This document shows positions 1 to 7,672 of a stretch of DNA of 64,000 nucleotides, one piece after another. The notes beneath the pieces were generated by a model. That model made no database searches. It was not told where the DNA came from and saw only the letters and a list, made by a program, of their open reading frames with translations. The DNA comes from Falsirhodobacter xinxiangensis (GTDB lineage Bacteria; Pseudomonadota; Alphaproteobacteria; Rhodobacterales; Rhodobacteraceae). How positions within the stretch are numbered: position 1 is the first letter of the stretch; each line of letters begins with the position of its first letter. Location of the stretch: contig NZ_SMYN01000007.1 in the NCBI RefSeq assembly GCF_004959935.1, positions 124,001-188,000 of the forward strand, given 5' to 3'. The translations under genes and the position numbers were made by a program.

Positions 1-1
1 A

Positions 2-40
2 TTCATCGCCGAGGTGATGCCCGCGTTCGAGGACAAGTGA
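2..40 (+). CDS. 3' end of an upstream gene, possibly LLM-class flavin oxidoreductase
   Basis: Only the last 12 codons lie in the window; they read FIAEVMPAFEDK and end in TGA. An ending of this kind is common at the C terminus of luciferase-like (LLM class) flavin-dependent monooxygenases, but so short a piece cannot prove the family. The stop overlaps the ATG of the next gene (TGATG), so the two are probably translated together, and a monooxygenase feeding an aldehyde dehydrogenase would make sense. Confidence 0.45.
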   Translation, partial: FIAEVMPAFEDK

Positions 41-1506
41 TGCAGCGGTTCCAGCACTATATCGACGGCGCGTTCAGCGATGCCGAGGCGACGTTCCAAA
101 GCCTCGACCCCGCGACCGGGCAGCCTTGGGCAGAAATGCCCGAGGCGCGCGAGGGGGATGTGGACCGCGCCGTCACGGCCGCGCACCGGGCGTTCGATGC
201 GCCCGAATGGGCGGGGCTGACGGCATCGGCACGCGGCAAGCTGCTGTATCGGCTGGCCGACCTGATCGCCGAGGCCGCGCCGCGTCTGGCGGAACTGGAG
301 ACGCGCGACACCGGCAAGATCATCCGCGAGACATCGGCCCAGATCGCCTATGTCGCCGAATACTACCGCTACTATGCCGGGCTGGCCGACAAGATCGAAG
401 GCGCGCACCTGCCGATCGACAAGCCCGACATGGAGGTCTGGCTGCGCCGCGAGCCGAAGGGCGTCGTCGCCGCCATCGTGCCGTGGAACAGCCAGCTTTT
501 CCTGTCGGCGGTGAAGATCGGCCCGGCTTTGGCGGCAGGCTGCACCATCGTGGTGAAGGCTTCCGAGGACGGGCCCGCGCCGCTTCTGGAATTCGCACGG
601 CTGGTGCACGAGGCTGGCTTCCCGCCGGGCGTCGTGAACATTCTGACGGGCTTCGGGCCGCGCTGCGGCGCGATCCTGACCGCGCATCCGCTGGTCGATC
701 ACATCGCCTTCACCGGCGGGCCGGATGCGGCACGACACGTCATCCGCAACTCGGCCGAGAACCTTGCCTCGGCATCGCTGGAACTGGGGGGCAAGTCGCC
801 CTTTATCGTCTTTGCAGATGCCGATCTGGAAAGCGCGGCCAACGCGCAGATTGCGGGCATCTTCGCTGCGACCGGGCAAAGCTGCGTCGCAGGCTCGCGT
901 CTGATCGTGGCGGCAGAGGTGAAGGACCGCTTCCTTGCACTGCTGGCCAAGAAGGCCGAAGCCGTGGCGATCGGCACGCCGCAGGACATGGCGACAGAGG
1001 TCGGCCCGCTCTGCACCGCCCGCCAGCGCGCCAAGATCGAGGAGGTTGTCGCGGCCTCGGTCGATGCGGGCGCGACGTTGGTGACGGGGGGCAAGACGCC
1101 GGAGGGGCAGGGGTTCTATTACCCGCCGACGATCCTCGATTGTTCCGCCGTGCCGGATGCGCCCGCCGTCGGGACCGAACTGTTCGGTCCGGTCCTGTCC
1201 GTCATCGCCTTCGACACCGAGGAAGACGCCGTCGCGCTGGCCAATTCCACGCAATACGGGCTGGCCTCGGGGGTGTTCACCCGCGATCTGGCCCGCGCGC
1301 ACCGGATGGTGCGGCGCATCAAGGCGGGGATCGTCTGGATCAACACCTACCGCGCCGTATCGCCCGTGGCGCCCTTTGGCGGGCACGGCCTGTCTGGGCA
1401 TGGCCGCGAAGGCGGCATCGCGGCGGTGCTGGATTACACCGCAGTCAAGACGGTCTGGCTGCGGACTTCGGATGACCCAATACCCGATCCGTTCATCATG
1501 CGCTGA
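40..1506 (+). CDS. NAD(P)-dependent aldehyde dehydrogenase
   Basis: 488-residue aldehyde dehydrogenase, full length for the family, expected to oxidise an aldehyde to the acid with NAD(P)+ in the cytoplasm. The nucleotide-binding stretch starts at VPWN (about residue 147), the general-base glutamate is Glu248 in LELGGKSP, and the catalytic cysteine is Cys282 in GQSCVAGSR. The C-terminal APFGGHGLSGHGREGG region is also typical. A GTG lies one codon upstream, but the ATG overlapping the preceding stop is the natural start. It belongs to the operon of the gene that ends at its start codon, and its substrate is probably the product of that enzyme. It could be a betaine-aldehyde or hydroxymuconic-semialdehyde-type enzyme; the sequence alone does not decide. 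Confidence 0.93.
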   Translation: MQRFQHYIDGAFSDAEATFQSLDPATGQPWAEMPEAREGDVDRAVTAAHRAFDAPEWAGLTASARGKLLYRLADLIAEAAPRLAELETRDTGKIIRETSAQIAYVAEYYRYYAGLADKIEGAHLPIDKPDMEVWLRREPKGVVAAIVPWNSQLFLSAVKIGPALAAGCTIVVKASEDGPAPLLEFARLVHEAGFPPGVVNILTGFGPRCGAILTAHPLVDHIAFTGGPDAARHVIRNSAENLASASLELGGKSPFIVFADADLESAANAQIAGIFAATGQSCVAGSRLIVAAEVKDRFLALLAKKAEAVAIGTPQDMATEVGPLCTARQRAKIEEVVAASVDAGATLVTGGKTPEGQGFYYPPTILDCSAVPDAPAVGTELFGPVLSVIAFDTEEDAVALANSTQYGLASGVFTRDLARAHRMVRRIKAGIVWINTYRAVSPVAPFGGHGLSGHGREGGIAAVLDYTAVKTVWLRTSDDPIPDPFIMR

Positions 1507-1530
1507 GGAGGCGCATTCAGGGAGGCGGAA

Positions 1531-1846
1531 ATGAAATACGCGCCTGCGCTGGCGCAGGACATGATGTTCACCAGCTGGGGCGGCACGACGCAGGACGCCC
1601 AGACCGAATTCTGGGCCGACCCCTTCTCCCTAGCCTCGGGCACCGCCATCTTGCAGGAAGGCCCCACCTAGGACGTGGTCGAGTCGAATTTGACTATGCT
1701 TTGCAGGCCGGGGCGCAGGGCTTGCTGGAGCCGCTGGATTACACCGTGATCGACAAGTCGAAGCTCGATCCGCGCTTCGTGTCGGACCATGCGGCCGGCA
1801 GCTTCTATCACTCCTTCATGCTGGGCTCGAACCCTTCGGCATTTCC
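1531..1846 (+). pseudogene. Decayed periplasmic binding protein of a polyamine-type ABC transporter
   Basis: A good ribosome site (GGGAGG) precedes an ATG that reads MKYAPALAQDMMFTSWGGTT, then DAQTEFWADPF and a stop after LQEGPT. A few bases on, another frame continues with EFDYALQAGAQGLLEPLDYT and DPRFVSDHAAGSFYHSFMLG. Both pieces match the start of the mature domain of spermidine/putrescine-type (PotD-like) binding proteins, in the right order. The part between EGPT and the second piece is shortened, the frame shifts, and homology ends near 1846, where a roughly 340-residue protein should continue. It is therefore a remnant with an internal deletion, a frameshift and loss of the 3' two thirds. 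It directly follows the aldehyde dehydrogenase and may once have been part of that operon. Confidence 0.75.
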
Positions 1847-2260
1847 CGAAGCGCCGAAGCGAGCCGACGTCAGCGATCATCGCAAACGACCCGCTCTAAT
1901 CGCATGCAGGTTGGTCCAGCGGAGAGCAATGGTTGGTTGCCCCTGCCGTCTGACAAGTCGCGAACGCCGTCAGCAGCTGACACATCGATCAGACCGAGCA
2001 TTTCAGCACAGCAGAAACTTCTTTCCGTTGCTGCATCGCAATGTCGCACATTGTCAAAGGGCGCCTCCGAGCGCCCTTGTTCATCCATCGGCGCGGGCAG
2101 CTGATGGCGCCCTGCCATCATCGGCATTTAGAGGAAAGCGGTCTGAGTTCGTCACCCTTCTTGCCCGAGGCAAATAGCCGGCGGTCGACCTTTGCCGATG
2201 CTGCACGCAGGTTCCCCGAATGCAGACCTTGATGACATTTATGGTAGCGCCAAGTCAGGC
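1847..2260. other. Gene-free stretch between two remnants
   Basis: No reading frame here has recognisable protein motifs on either strand. The only clear element is the hairpin at 2057-2078. The stretch lies between the truncated binding-protein remnant and the M20 peptidase remnant and is probably the scar of a deletion or insertion event. Confidence 0.5.
2057..2078. terminator. Terminator-like hairpin in debris
   Basis: Perfect 8-bp inverted repeat AAGGGCGC / GCGCCCTT with the 6-base loop CTCCGA. On the plus strand it is followed only by GTTCATCC, so a U-tract is lacking on that side; on the minus strand it is followed by TGACAATG. It resembles an intrinsic terminator stem, but no intact gene ends next to it. 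Confidence 0.4.
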
Positions 2261-2453
2261 TTTCGTACCTGTGTCGGAAAAGTCCCGGAATAGCGAGACC
2301 ATCATCTGCAGGCAAATGTTCGGCCGGGCTGTGCTGTTTGCAGCCGGGATAAGAATGCGGCACCCAGATCGTCGGCAGCCCGAGCAGGTCAGCGAACGCA
2401 TCATTCGGAACTGTGCCGCCGATGTTGGGATTGATCGCCACGGGCTTTTCCAA
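2261..2453 (-). pseudogene. C-terminal remnant of an M20 family metallopeptidase
   Basis: The minus strand encodes NPNIGGTVPNDAFADLLGLP followed by TIWVPHSYPGCKQHSPAEHL and then a degraded tail ending AIPGLF. This matches the C-terminal catalytic-domain segment of M20/M25/M40 carboxypeptidase-type enzymes (ArgE/DapE/CPG2 relatives), where the histidine of the H-x-P-E-H-type motif binds metal. Nothing upstream encodes the first roughly 350 residues, and the sequence just before 2453 runs into unrelated sequence close to the neighbouring monooxygenase gene. It is a fragment and not a functional gene. Confidence 0.7.
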
Positions 2454-2516
2454 AACTCCTGCCACTGATGGTCCGTCCTGGGATTTTCGCGACATTTGCC
2501 GTCGCGCCGTAAAATG

Positions 2517-3854
2517 TCAGCCGGCCGCGGAAAGCGCGCGGTATTGTGCGACCGGAGCCAGCCCGAAATGGTCGCGCAGGGTATGCCCAGTGTATTCGGT
2601 GCGGAACAGGCCCCGCTTTTGCAGGATCGGCACCACCTCGGCGGTGAACAGTTCCAGTTGCTCATAGATCACCGGCGGCATCACGTTGAACCCGTCTGCG
2701 GCGCCGGAGGTGAACCAATCCTCGATCACGTCGGCGATGCGTTCGGGCGTGCCAGCGATGGCCAGATGCCCGCGTGCCCCGGCAAGTTTCTGCAGCAGCT
2801 GCCGCATGGTCAGCCCTTCGGCAAGCGCGGTCCCGGCGATGCCCATGGCGCGACTTTTCGACGCCTCGACCGCCGAAGGGTCGGGGAAATCGCCGACCCG
2901 CAGCGGGCGATCGAGCGGAACGTCCGAGAAATCATGCCCGCCGAACCGCGCCGTCAACCGCGTCAGGCCGATTTCTGGGCTGGTCAGCTCATCCAACTCC
3001 TCGAACACCCGGTCTGCCTCGGCTTGGGTCGATCCGATGGCGGGGCTGATCCCCGGCAGCACGACGACGTCATCGCGCCGCCGTCCGCGCGCGGCGGCGC
3101 GGGCCTTGATGTCGGCATAGAAACCCTGCGCGGTGTCCTTGCCCAGATGGGCGGTAAAGATCACCTCGGCCCATTCTGCGGCAAAGGCGCGCCCGTCTTC
3201 GGACTGCCCGGCCTGCACATAGACGGGGCGGGATTGCGGGCTGCCCGGCACGTTCAGCGGCCCCTTGGTGCTGTGGAACGGGCCGCGATGGTTGACCGGG
3301 ATGATACGGGATGGATCGGAATATCGCCCGCCTGCGCGGTCATCGAGCAGCGCCTCGGCAGGCCAGCTTCTCCACAGCGCATCGATCGCATCCATGAAAT
3401 CGGCGGCCATCCGGTAACGTTCACCATGCGATGGCTCGGCATCGAGGCCATAGTTCAGCGCGGCGTTCGGCGCCCATGAGGTGACGATGTTCCACCCTGC
3501 GCGTCCGTTCGACAGATGGTCCAACGTCGCGAACTGACGCGCCAGCGTATAGGGCAGGCTGTAGGTGGTCGAGGCTGTGCCGATCAGGCCGATCCGGTCC
3601 GTCACCGCCGCCAGTGCGGACAGAAGCGTGATCGGCTCCAGCACGCCCGACGCGACGAGCCCGCCGCTGGCCGGGGCGACCAGCGCATCGGCAAGGAACA
3701 CCGCGTCCAGTCTGGCATCCTCGGCGATCCGGGCGGCCTTGGCGTAAAGCTGCAGGTCCGTCAGCGATTCCGGGGCCGAACGCGGATGCCGCCATGCGCT
3801 TTCGTGATGGCCGCGCGGCATGAGGAATAGGTTCAGATGAAGCTGTCTTGTCAT
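2517..3854 (-). CDS. FMNH2-dependent monooxygenase, NtaA/SnaA/DszA family
   Basis: 445-residue TIM-barrel flavin monooxygenase of the nitrilotriacetate/dimethyl-sulfone type (bacterial luciferase superfamily), which uses FMNH2 from a separate reductase to cleave C-N or C-S bonds. The N terminus QLHLNLFLMPRGHHESAWR, the flavin-site motif GRAGWNIVTSW followed by NYGLD, and the GRPVYVQAGQSEDGRAFA region (in the protein SRPVYVQAGQSEDGR) are family hallmarks. It is the last gene of a leftward operon behind SsuABC-like transport genes, so an imported sulfonate, sulfone or related organosulfur compound is the likely substrate. No NADH:FMN reductase gene is nearby, so one must be supplied from elsewhere. 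NtaA-like action on an aminopolycarboxylate is the main alternative. Confidence 0.9.
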   Translation of the reverse strand: MTRQLHLNLFLMPRGHHESAWRHPRSAPESLTDLQLYAKAARIAEDARLDAVFLADALVAPASGGLVASGVLEPITLLSALAAVTDRIGLIGTASTTYSLPYTLARQFATLDHLSNGRAGWNIVTSWAPNAALNYGLDAEPSHGERYRMAADFMDAIDALWRSWPAEALLDDRAGGRYSDPSRIIPVNHRGPFHSTKGPLNVPGSPQSRPVYVQAGQSEDGRAFAAEWAEVIFTAHLGKDTAQGFYADIKARAAARGRRRDDVVVLPGISPAIGSTQAEADRVFEELDELTSPEIGLTRLTARFGGHDFSDVPLDRPLRVGDFPDPSAVEASKSRAMGIAGTALAEGLTMRQLLQKLAGARGHLAIAGTPERIADVIEDWFTSGAADGFNVMPPVIYEQLELFTAEVVPILQKRGLFRTEYTGHTLRDHFGLAPVAQYRALSAAG

Positions 3855-3863
3855 GTTGCTCTC

Positions 3864-4589
3864 TCAGACAAGGTCGGTCTCGACGCCGAGGCTGCCCAGC
3901 AGCGACAGGCGGAGACGTTCGAAATCGGGATGGCTCGTGCGGCGGGGGTGAGGCAACGGGACGCGGTGATCCTCGGCGATGGTGCCATCACGCAGCACGA
4001 GGATGCGATCCGCCAGAAGCAGCGCCTCGTCCACGTCATGCGTCACCAGTATGACTGTCGGGCGGCGGCGTTCCACCAATCGGAACAGCAGCGCGTGCAT
4101 CTTCAGCCGCGTCAGCGCGTCCAGCGCGCCGAAGGGTTCGTCCGCCAGCAACAGGTCGGGGCTGCGCAGCAGCGAACGCGCCAGCGCCGCCCGCTGTTTC
4201 TGCCCGCCCGACAGCGTGCCGGGCCAGGCCGCGGCCTTGTCACCGATGCCGACAGCGTCCAGCATCTGCTGCGCTTCGGTCTCCGCGCCGTCATGGCGAA
4301 GGCCCAACGTCAGGTTGTCGATCACGGGCAGCCACGGCAGAAGGCGCGCGTCCTGAAACAGCACTGACACGTTCGGCGGCACGGAATAGCTGCCCGCCAT
4401 CTCGGCATCGTCGTCCAGGCCCGCCAGCGCCCGCAGCAAGGTCGTCTTGCCCGACCCGGATTCGCCCAGCAGCGCCACGAACTGACCGCGCGGAATGTCG
4501 AGCGTGACGTCGCGCAGGACGGTCTTGCCCTTGAAGGCGCGCGACAGGCCGCGCATCGATACGGGGCTTTTAAAATCTTGCGGTGTCAT
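3864..4589 (-). CDS. ssuB: ABC transporter ATPase, SsuB/TauB type
   Basis: 241-residue ATP-binding subunit of a nitrate/sulfonate/taurine-type importer, acting at the inner face of the membrane. Walker A is GESGSGKTT, the signature is LSGGQKQRAALAR, and Walker B is LLLADEPFGALD, followed by the H-loop VTHDVDEA. Length and motif spacing match SsuB. The ATG overlaps the stop of the permease gene (ATGA), so the two are translationally coupled. I chose this ATG because the upstream in-frame extension lies wholly inside the permease gene. The gene symbol reflects family and context; the actual substrate is not proven. Confidence 0.9.
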   Translation of the reverse strand: MTPQDFKSPVSMRGLSRAFKGKTVLRDVTLDIPRGQFVALLGESGSGKTTLLRALAGLDDDAEMAGSYSVPPNVSVLFQDARLLPWLPVIDNLTLGLRHDGAETEAQQMLDAVGIGDKAAAWPGTLSGGQKQRAALARSLLRSPDLLLADEPFGALDALTRLKMHALLFRLVERRRPTVILVTHDVDEALLLADRILVLRDGTIAEDHRVPLPHPRRTSHPDFERLRLSLLGSLGVETDLV

Positions 4590-5428
4590 GATCCGATCGA
4601 CCTTCTCCAGGACAGGGCGCGCGCCTCGACGGCGCGAACCACCGCATCGGACAAAAGGCCCAAGGCGGCATAGATGAAGATGCCCACAACGATGATGTCG
4701 GTCTGGCCCCAGTCCCGCGCGCGGTTCATCAGGTATCCGATGCCGGTCTGGGTGTTGATCAGTTCCAGCACCACCAGCGAGGTCCAGCACAGCGTCACGG
4801 CAAGCCGGAGCGAGACGAAGAACCCCGGCAGCGCACCCGGCAGCGCGACCTTGCGGATGAACTCTGCCCGCGTCAGCCCCAAGGTGCGCGCCAGTTCCAC
4901 ATGGCCCATGTCGATCCCGCGCAGCGCCGCATGGGTGTTGATGTAGACGGGAACGAGCACGGCGGTGAAGATCAGGAAGACCTTCATCGTCTCGCCGATG
5001 CCCAGCCACAGGATCACCAGCGGGATCAGTGCCAGCGTCGGCACCGCGCGCTTCACCTGCACCAGCCCATCAAGCAGCATCTCTCCCGTGCGCGTCAGGC
5101 CGGAGGCGAGCGCCAGCACAAGCCCCGCGATCACCCCAAGCAGCAGCCCCGAATAGGCCCGCGCCGCCGAGGCCGCCAGATGCGGCAGAAGCGTGCCGTC
5201 GGCGACCATCGCGATGCCGGTCGCCACGGCCGTGGACGGGGCCGCGAGCGTATAGGGCGACAGGAATCCAAGCTGCGATGCACCTTCCCACAGGGCAAGC
5301 ACGATCAACGGGCCAAGCAGGCGCGTGCCGCGCGGCAGCTTGGCAGGGGTCAGCCGGGCAAGCCGCCTTTGGGGGCGGTCCGACTGCCACGCGGCGACGG
5401 ACTCGCGTTCTGGTGTCATGTCGTTCAT
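4586..5428 (-). CDS. ssuC: ABC transporter permease, SsuC/TauC type
   Basis: 280-residue inner-membrane permease with about six hydrophobic segments. The EAA loop is present as LARTLGLTRAEFIRKVALPG, the site where the ATPase docks. The N-terminal 40 residues are charged and cytoplasmic. It sits between the binding-protein gene upstream and the ATPase gene downstream, with which it shares an ATGA overlap. The set transports sulfonates or similar small organosulfur or nitrogen compounds by family resemblance. Confidence 0.9.
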   Translation of the reverse strand: MNDMTPERESVAAWQSDRPQRRLARLTPAKLPRGTRLLGPLIVLALWEGASQLGFLSPYTLAAPSTAVATGIAMVADGTLLPHLAASAARAYSGLLLGVIAGLVLALASGLTRTGEMLLDGLVQVKRAVPTLALIPLVILWLGIGETMKVFLIFTAVLVPVYINTHAALRGIDMGHVELARTLGLTRAEFIRKVALPGALPGFFVSLRLAVTLCWTSLVVLELINTQTGIGYLMNRARDWGQTDIIVVGIFIYAALGLLSDAVVRAVEARALSWRRSIGS

Positions 5429-5445
5429 GGGCCTGTCTCCGGGGG

Positions 5446-6417
5446 TCAGCGTGCCGCCTCGATCGCCGCGTCGAAGTCGGGCACGAACGACCCGGCGGCG
5501 TCGAAGGCTTCGGGCAACTCGTTCGCTTGCGCCAGAATGTCGATCAGGCGCTGGTGATGGGGGATCGCCTCGGCCGAGGTCTGAAATTCCATCAGCGACT
5601 GCGAGGCGAGGATCGCGGCGGTGTCATCGGCGGTGATGCGCTGGAACCCGCGATAATAGTGATCGCCCCACTCCTCGCGGTTCTCGTTGCTCCATGTGGC
5701 GGCACGGATCGCCGCGCCAAGGAACTCCTCGATCGCGGCGTGTTTCGCGGGATCGGCCAGCGCCTCGGGGCGTGCATAGATATACCAGGTTCCGGGCAGC
5801 AGGTCGCGTTCCTCGGGGTCGGATACAGCGCTGGCGCCGATCTGCTGGGTCAGGCGGGTCACATGCGGTTCCTGAAGCACGGCAACGTCGACGGACCCGG
5901 TGCGGATCGCGTCGGGCAGATCGGCGACGCGCAGCGGCACCTTCTCGATGTCGTCCAGCGTCAGCCCGGCGCGGTTCAGCGCCTCGACCAGAAAGACCTG
6001 ACGGCCGGACCCTTCGATATAGCTGATACGCTTGCCGCGCAGATCGGCAAGGTCCGAAATCTCCAGCCCCGGCCGTGCCACGAGCCGGTATTCCGACCTC
6101 TCGCGCTGGACGGCGGCGACGATGGGCAGCAGCGTGCCCGAAGCACGCGCCTGAATGGGCGGCGTATCCCCGACATAGGCGATGTCGAGCGCACCTGCGC
6201 GCATCGCCTCCAGAATGGCGGGGCCGCCGGCGAAGTTCGGCAGTTCCACATCGGCGGTAAGATTGTCGTCCTCGCCGCTCGCTTCCAAAAGATTGCGGAT
6301 CAACTCGCTCTGGTCTGCGACGACCAATTTGGTGCCTTCGGGCACTTCTGCGCCAGCGCCGACGGCGAAGAACAGGGTGGCGGCCATGCCCGCCAGGGTG
6401 ATCGACTTGGGTGGCAT
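5446..6417 (-). CDS. ssuA: Periplasmic binding protein, SsuA/TauA type
   Basis: 323-residue solute-binding protein of the sulfonate/nitrate/taurine family. The chosen start gives a short Sec signal (MPPKSITLAGMAATLFFAVG) with a cleavage site after AGA; an upstream in-frame extension lacks a signal and is ignored. AAGGA lies about ten bases before this ATG. Family features include the stretches YVGDTPPIQARASG, DLRGKRISYIEGSGRQVFL and AVLQEPHVTRL. It is the first gene of the leftward operon binding protein-permease-ATPase-monooxygenase and probably delivers the substrate later cleaved by that monooxygenase. Confidence 0.88.
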   Translation of the reverse strand: MPPKSITLAGMAATLFFAVGAGAEVPEGTKLVVADQSELIRNLLEASGEDDNLTADVELPNFAGGPAILEAMRAGALDIAYVGDTPPIQARASGTLLPIVAAVQRERSEYRLVARPGLEISDLADLRGKRISYIEGSGRQVFLVEALNRAGLTLDDIEKVPLRVADLPDAIRTGSVDVAVLQEPHVTRLTQQIGASAVSDPEERDLLPGTWYIYARPEALADPAKHAAIEEFLGAAIRAATWSNENREEWGDHYYRGFQRITADDTAAILASQSLMEFQTSAEAIPHHQRLIDILAQANELPEAFDAAGSFVPDFDAAIEAAR

Positions 6418-6949
6418 CGGATGCTGTCCTTGCTTGTCTGAGGGAACAGACTTCTGCCAAAAGAGAAGAATATCAATCTCGACTGAGTTGATCGTGAATA
6501 TTTGGAGGATTGCCACCGTCTGTCGCCGCACGGAGAGAATAGAATGCTACATCCGACCGCTTCTGGTGGAGGTGAGTTCTCTTGCCTTGTCCACGTCGGG
6601 GACAACTGCGTTTGCCATCACCGGCACCAGCGACTCGGCATATTCTCCTCGCTTTAGGGCGGCCAACTTCCCCTGAAAAGCGGAGCTTGGGGGGCGGCCC
6701 ATTACCGCCGCTCGCCTGATGTCGATGCTGCGAAGCCGCATTCTCCAAAGCGGCCACTCGCACGAAAAGGTGCAGTTAGCGTCTAGGGTTGGGACAGCCC
6801 CGCCATTCGCGGCACCGCCGAAATAGCGCAGGATTTACCGGCAGATCCTTTCGGATCAGCCCATGGCTCCAGCGCGCTCGCGAGCGCATGCCAAGGCGGA
6901 CACCAGCATACCCCGGCGATCTTGACCCCGCGCCCTGACAATTCCTCAT
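6418..6949. other. Gene-free stretch upstream of the sulfonate-type operon
   Basis: About 530 bases without a recognisable gene. Short open frames occur on both strands but show no family motifs. The first hundred bases must hold the promoter of the leftward transport operon; I see no convincing operator. The rest looks like decayed coding sequence with lower codon regularity than the flanking genes. Confidence 0.5.
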
Positions 6950-7261
6950 TTCATGCCAGCTTGTCCCGGAGACCATCACCGGCTTGCCGTAGCGGCGTCA
7001 GGTCTTGATCAGGACCTTCGAAAGCACCGTCCGGGCGGTGTGCGGGTAGTAGTTGACCCCCACTGCATCCACGTCAGTGGCTGAGCCAGCCGCATCTGTC
7101 GCGGCGAACTGACGCTCGCCGATGCCGCTGATCGGATCGTTGGTCAGAATGCCGATGTCCGGGTGATGATCGCGCGCCACCCGTGCCATGCTAATGGCCA
7201 TTTCCACCGCCTCGTGCTCGGGCATACCCGCCATGACGGGATAAAGCGCAGGGTCATTCAT
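6950..7261 (-). pseudogene. Possible remnant of a glycosidase-like TIM-barrel protein
   Basis: The minus strand reads EHEAVEMAISMARVARDHHP, then DVDAVGVNYYPH and, beyond a stop codon but in the same frame, RRYGKPVMVSGTSWHEM. The order 'VGVNYYPH ... RYGKP-(V/M)-x-S-x-TSWH' resembles the last two barrel strands of family-1-like glycoside hydrolases, where NYYPH and an E/T-S-W-H segment line the active site. The usual catalytic glutamate before TSW is glycine here, an in-frame stop interrupts the piece, and both ends are missing. I therefore call it a decayed fragment with modest confidence. Confidence 0.4.
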
Positions 7262-7672
7262 CGGACAAAGCCAAAGCCGTTCGTTGATTCTGATTGCGGT
7301 GGTAATGAGAGAGGTGCCAGATTGCCTGAACCGGCCTTGCGCTGGAAATCACTCGTGGCTTTCGAACAGAAGGCCACATAGCATGAGCACCCGATCGGAA
7401 CGAAACCGGTGCAGGTCCAAAGTTCGTTGTGCCGGAGCGTCCAAGCAAACTCGATCCTTACGCCGACAACCCGCTCTCCGGCCATGCGCTCATCTTCGAG
7501 CGGGTGATCTTGCCATGCGGCAGAAGGACGGCGCCGGGGATGTGACCGGCGGCGAACAGCGCGCACCCACTTGTGTAGGCGTTGTTATGTAACCACGACG
7601 ATTTCCCGATCGCCAAGGGCGGCGTATTGTGGGCAAGGTTTCGCCCTGCCCACCAGCCGAACGGATGCAGGC
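7262..7672. other. Gene-free stretch downstream of hyuB
   Basis: About 410 bases with no supportable gene. One plus-strand segment near 7455-7537 weakly recalls a PAS-domain end, but it is too short to name. The stretch separates the hydantoinase operon from the decayed region to its left. Confidence 0.45.

Noticed and set aside
6547-6741. Minus-strand 64-codon open frame upstream of the sulfonate-type operon
   Set aside because: No motif, no ribosome site, overlapping frames of similar quality; treated as noise.
7455-7537. Plus-strand segment ending LIFERVILPCG, recalling the end of a PAS domain
   Set aside because: Only about 25 residues, no start, no upstream domain; too weak to call.
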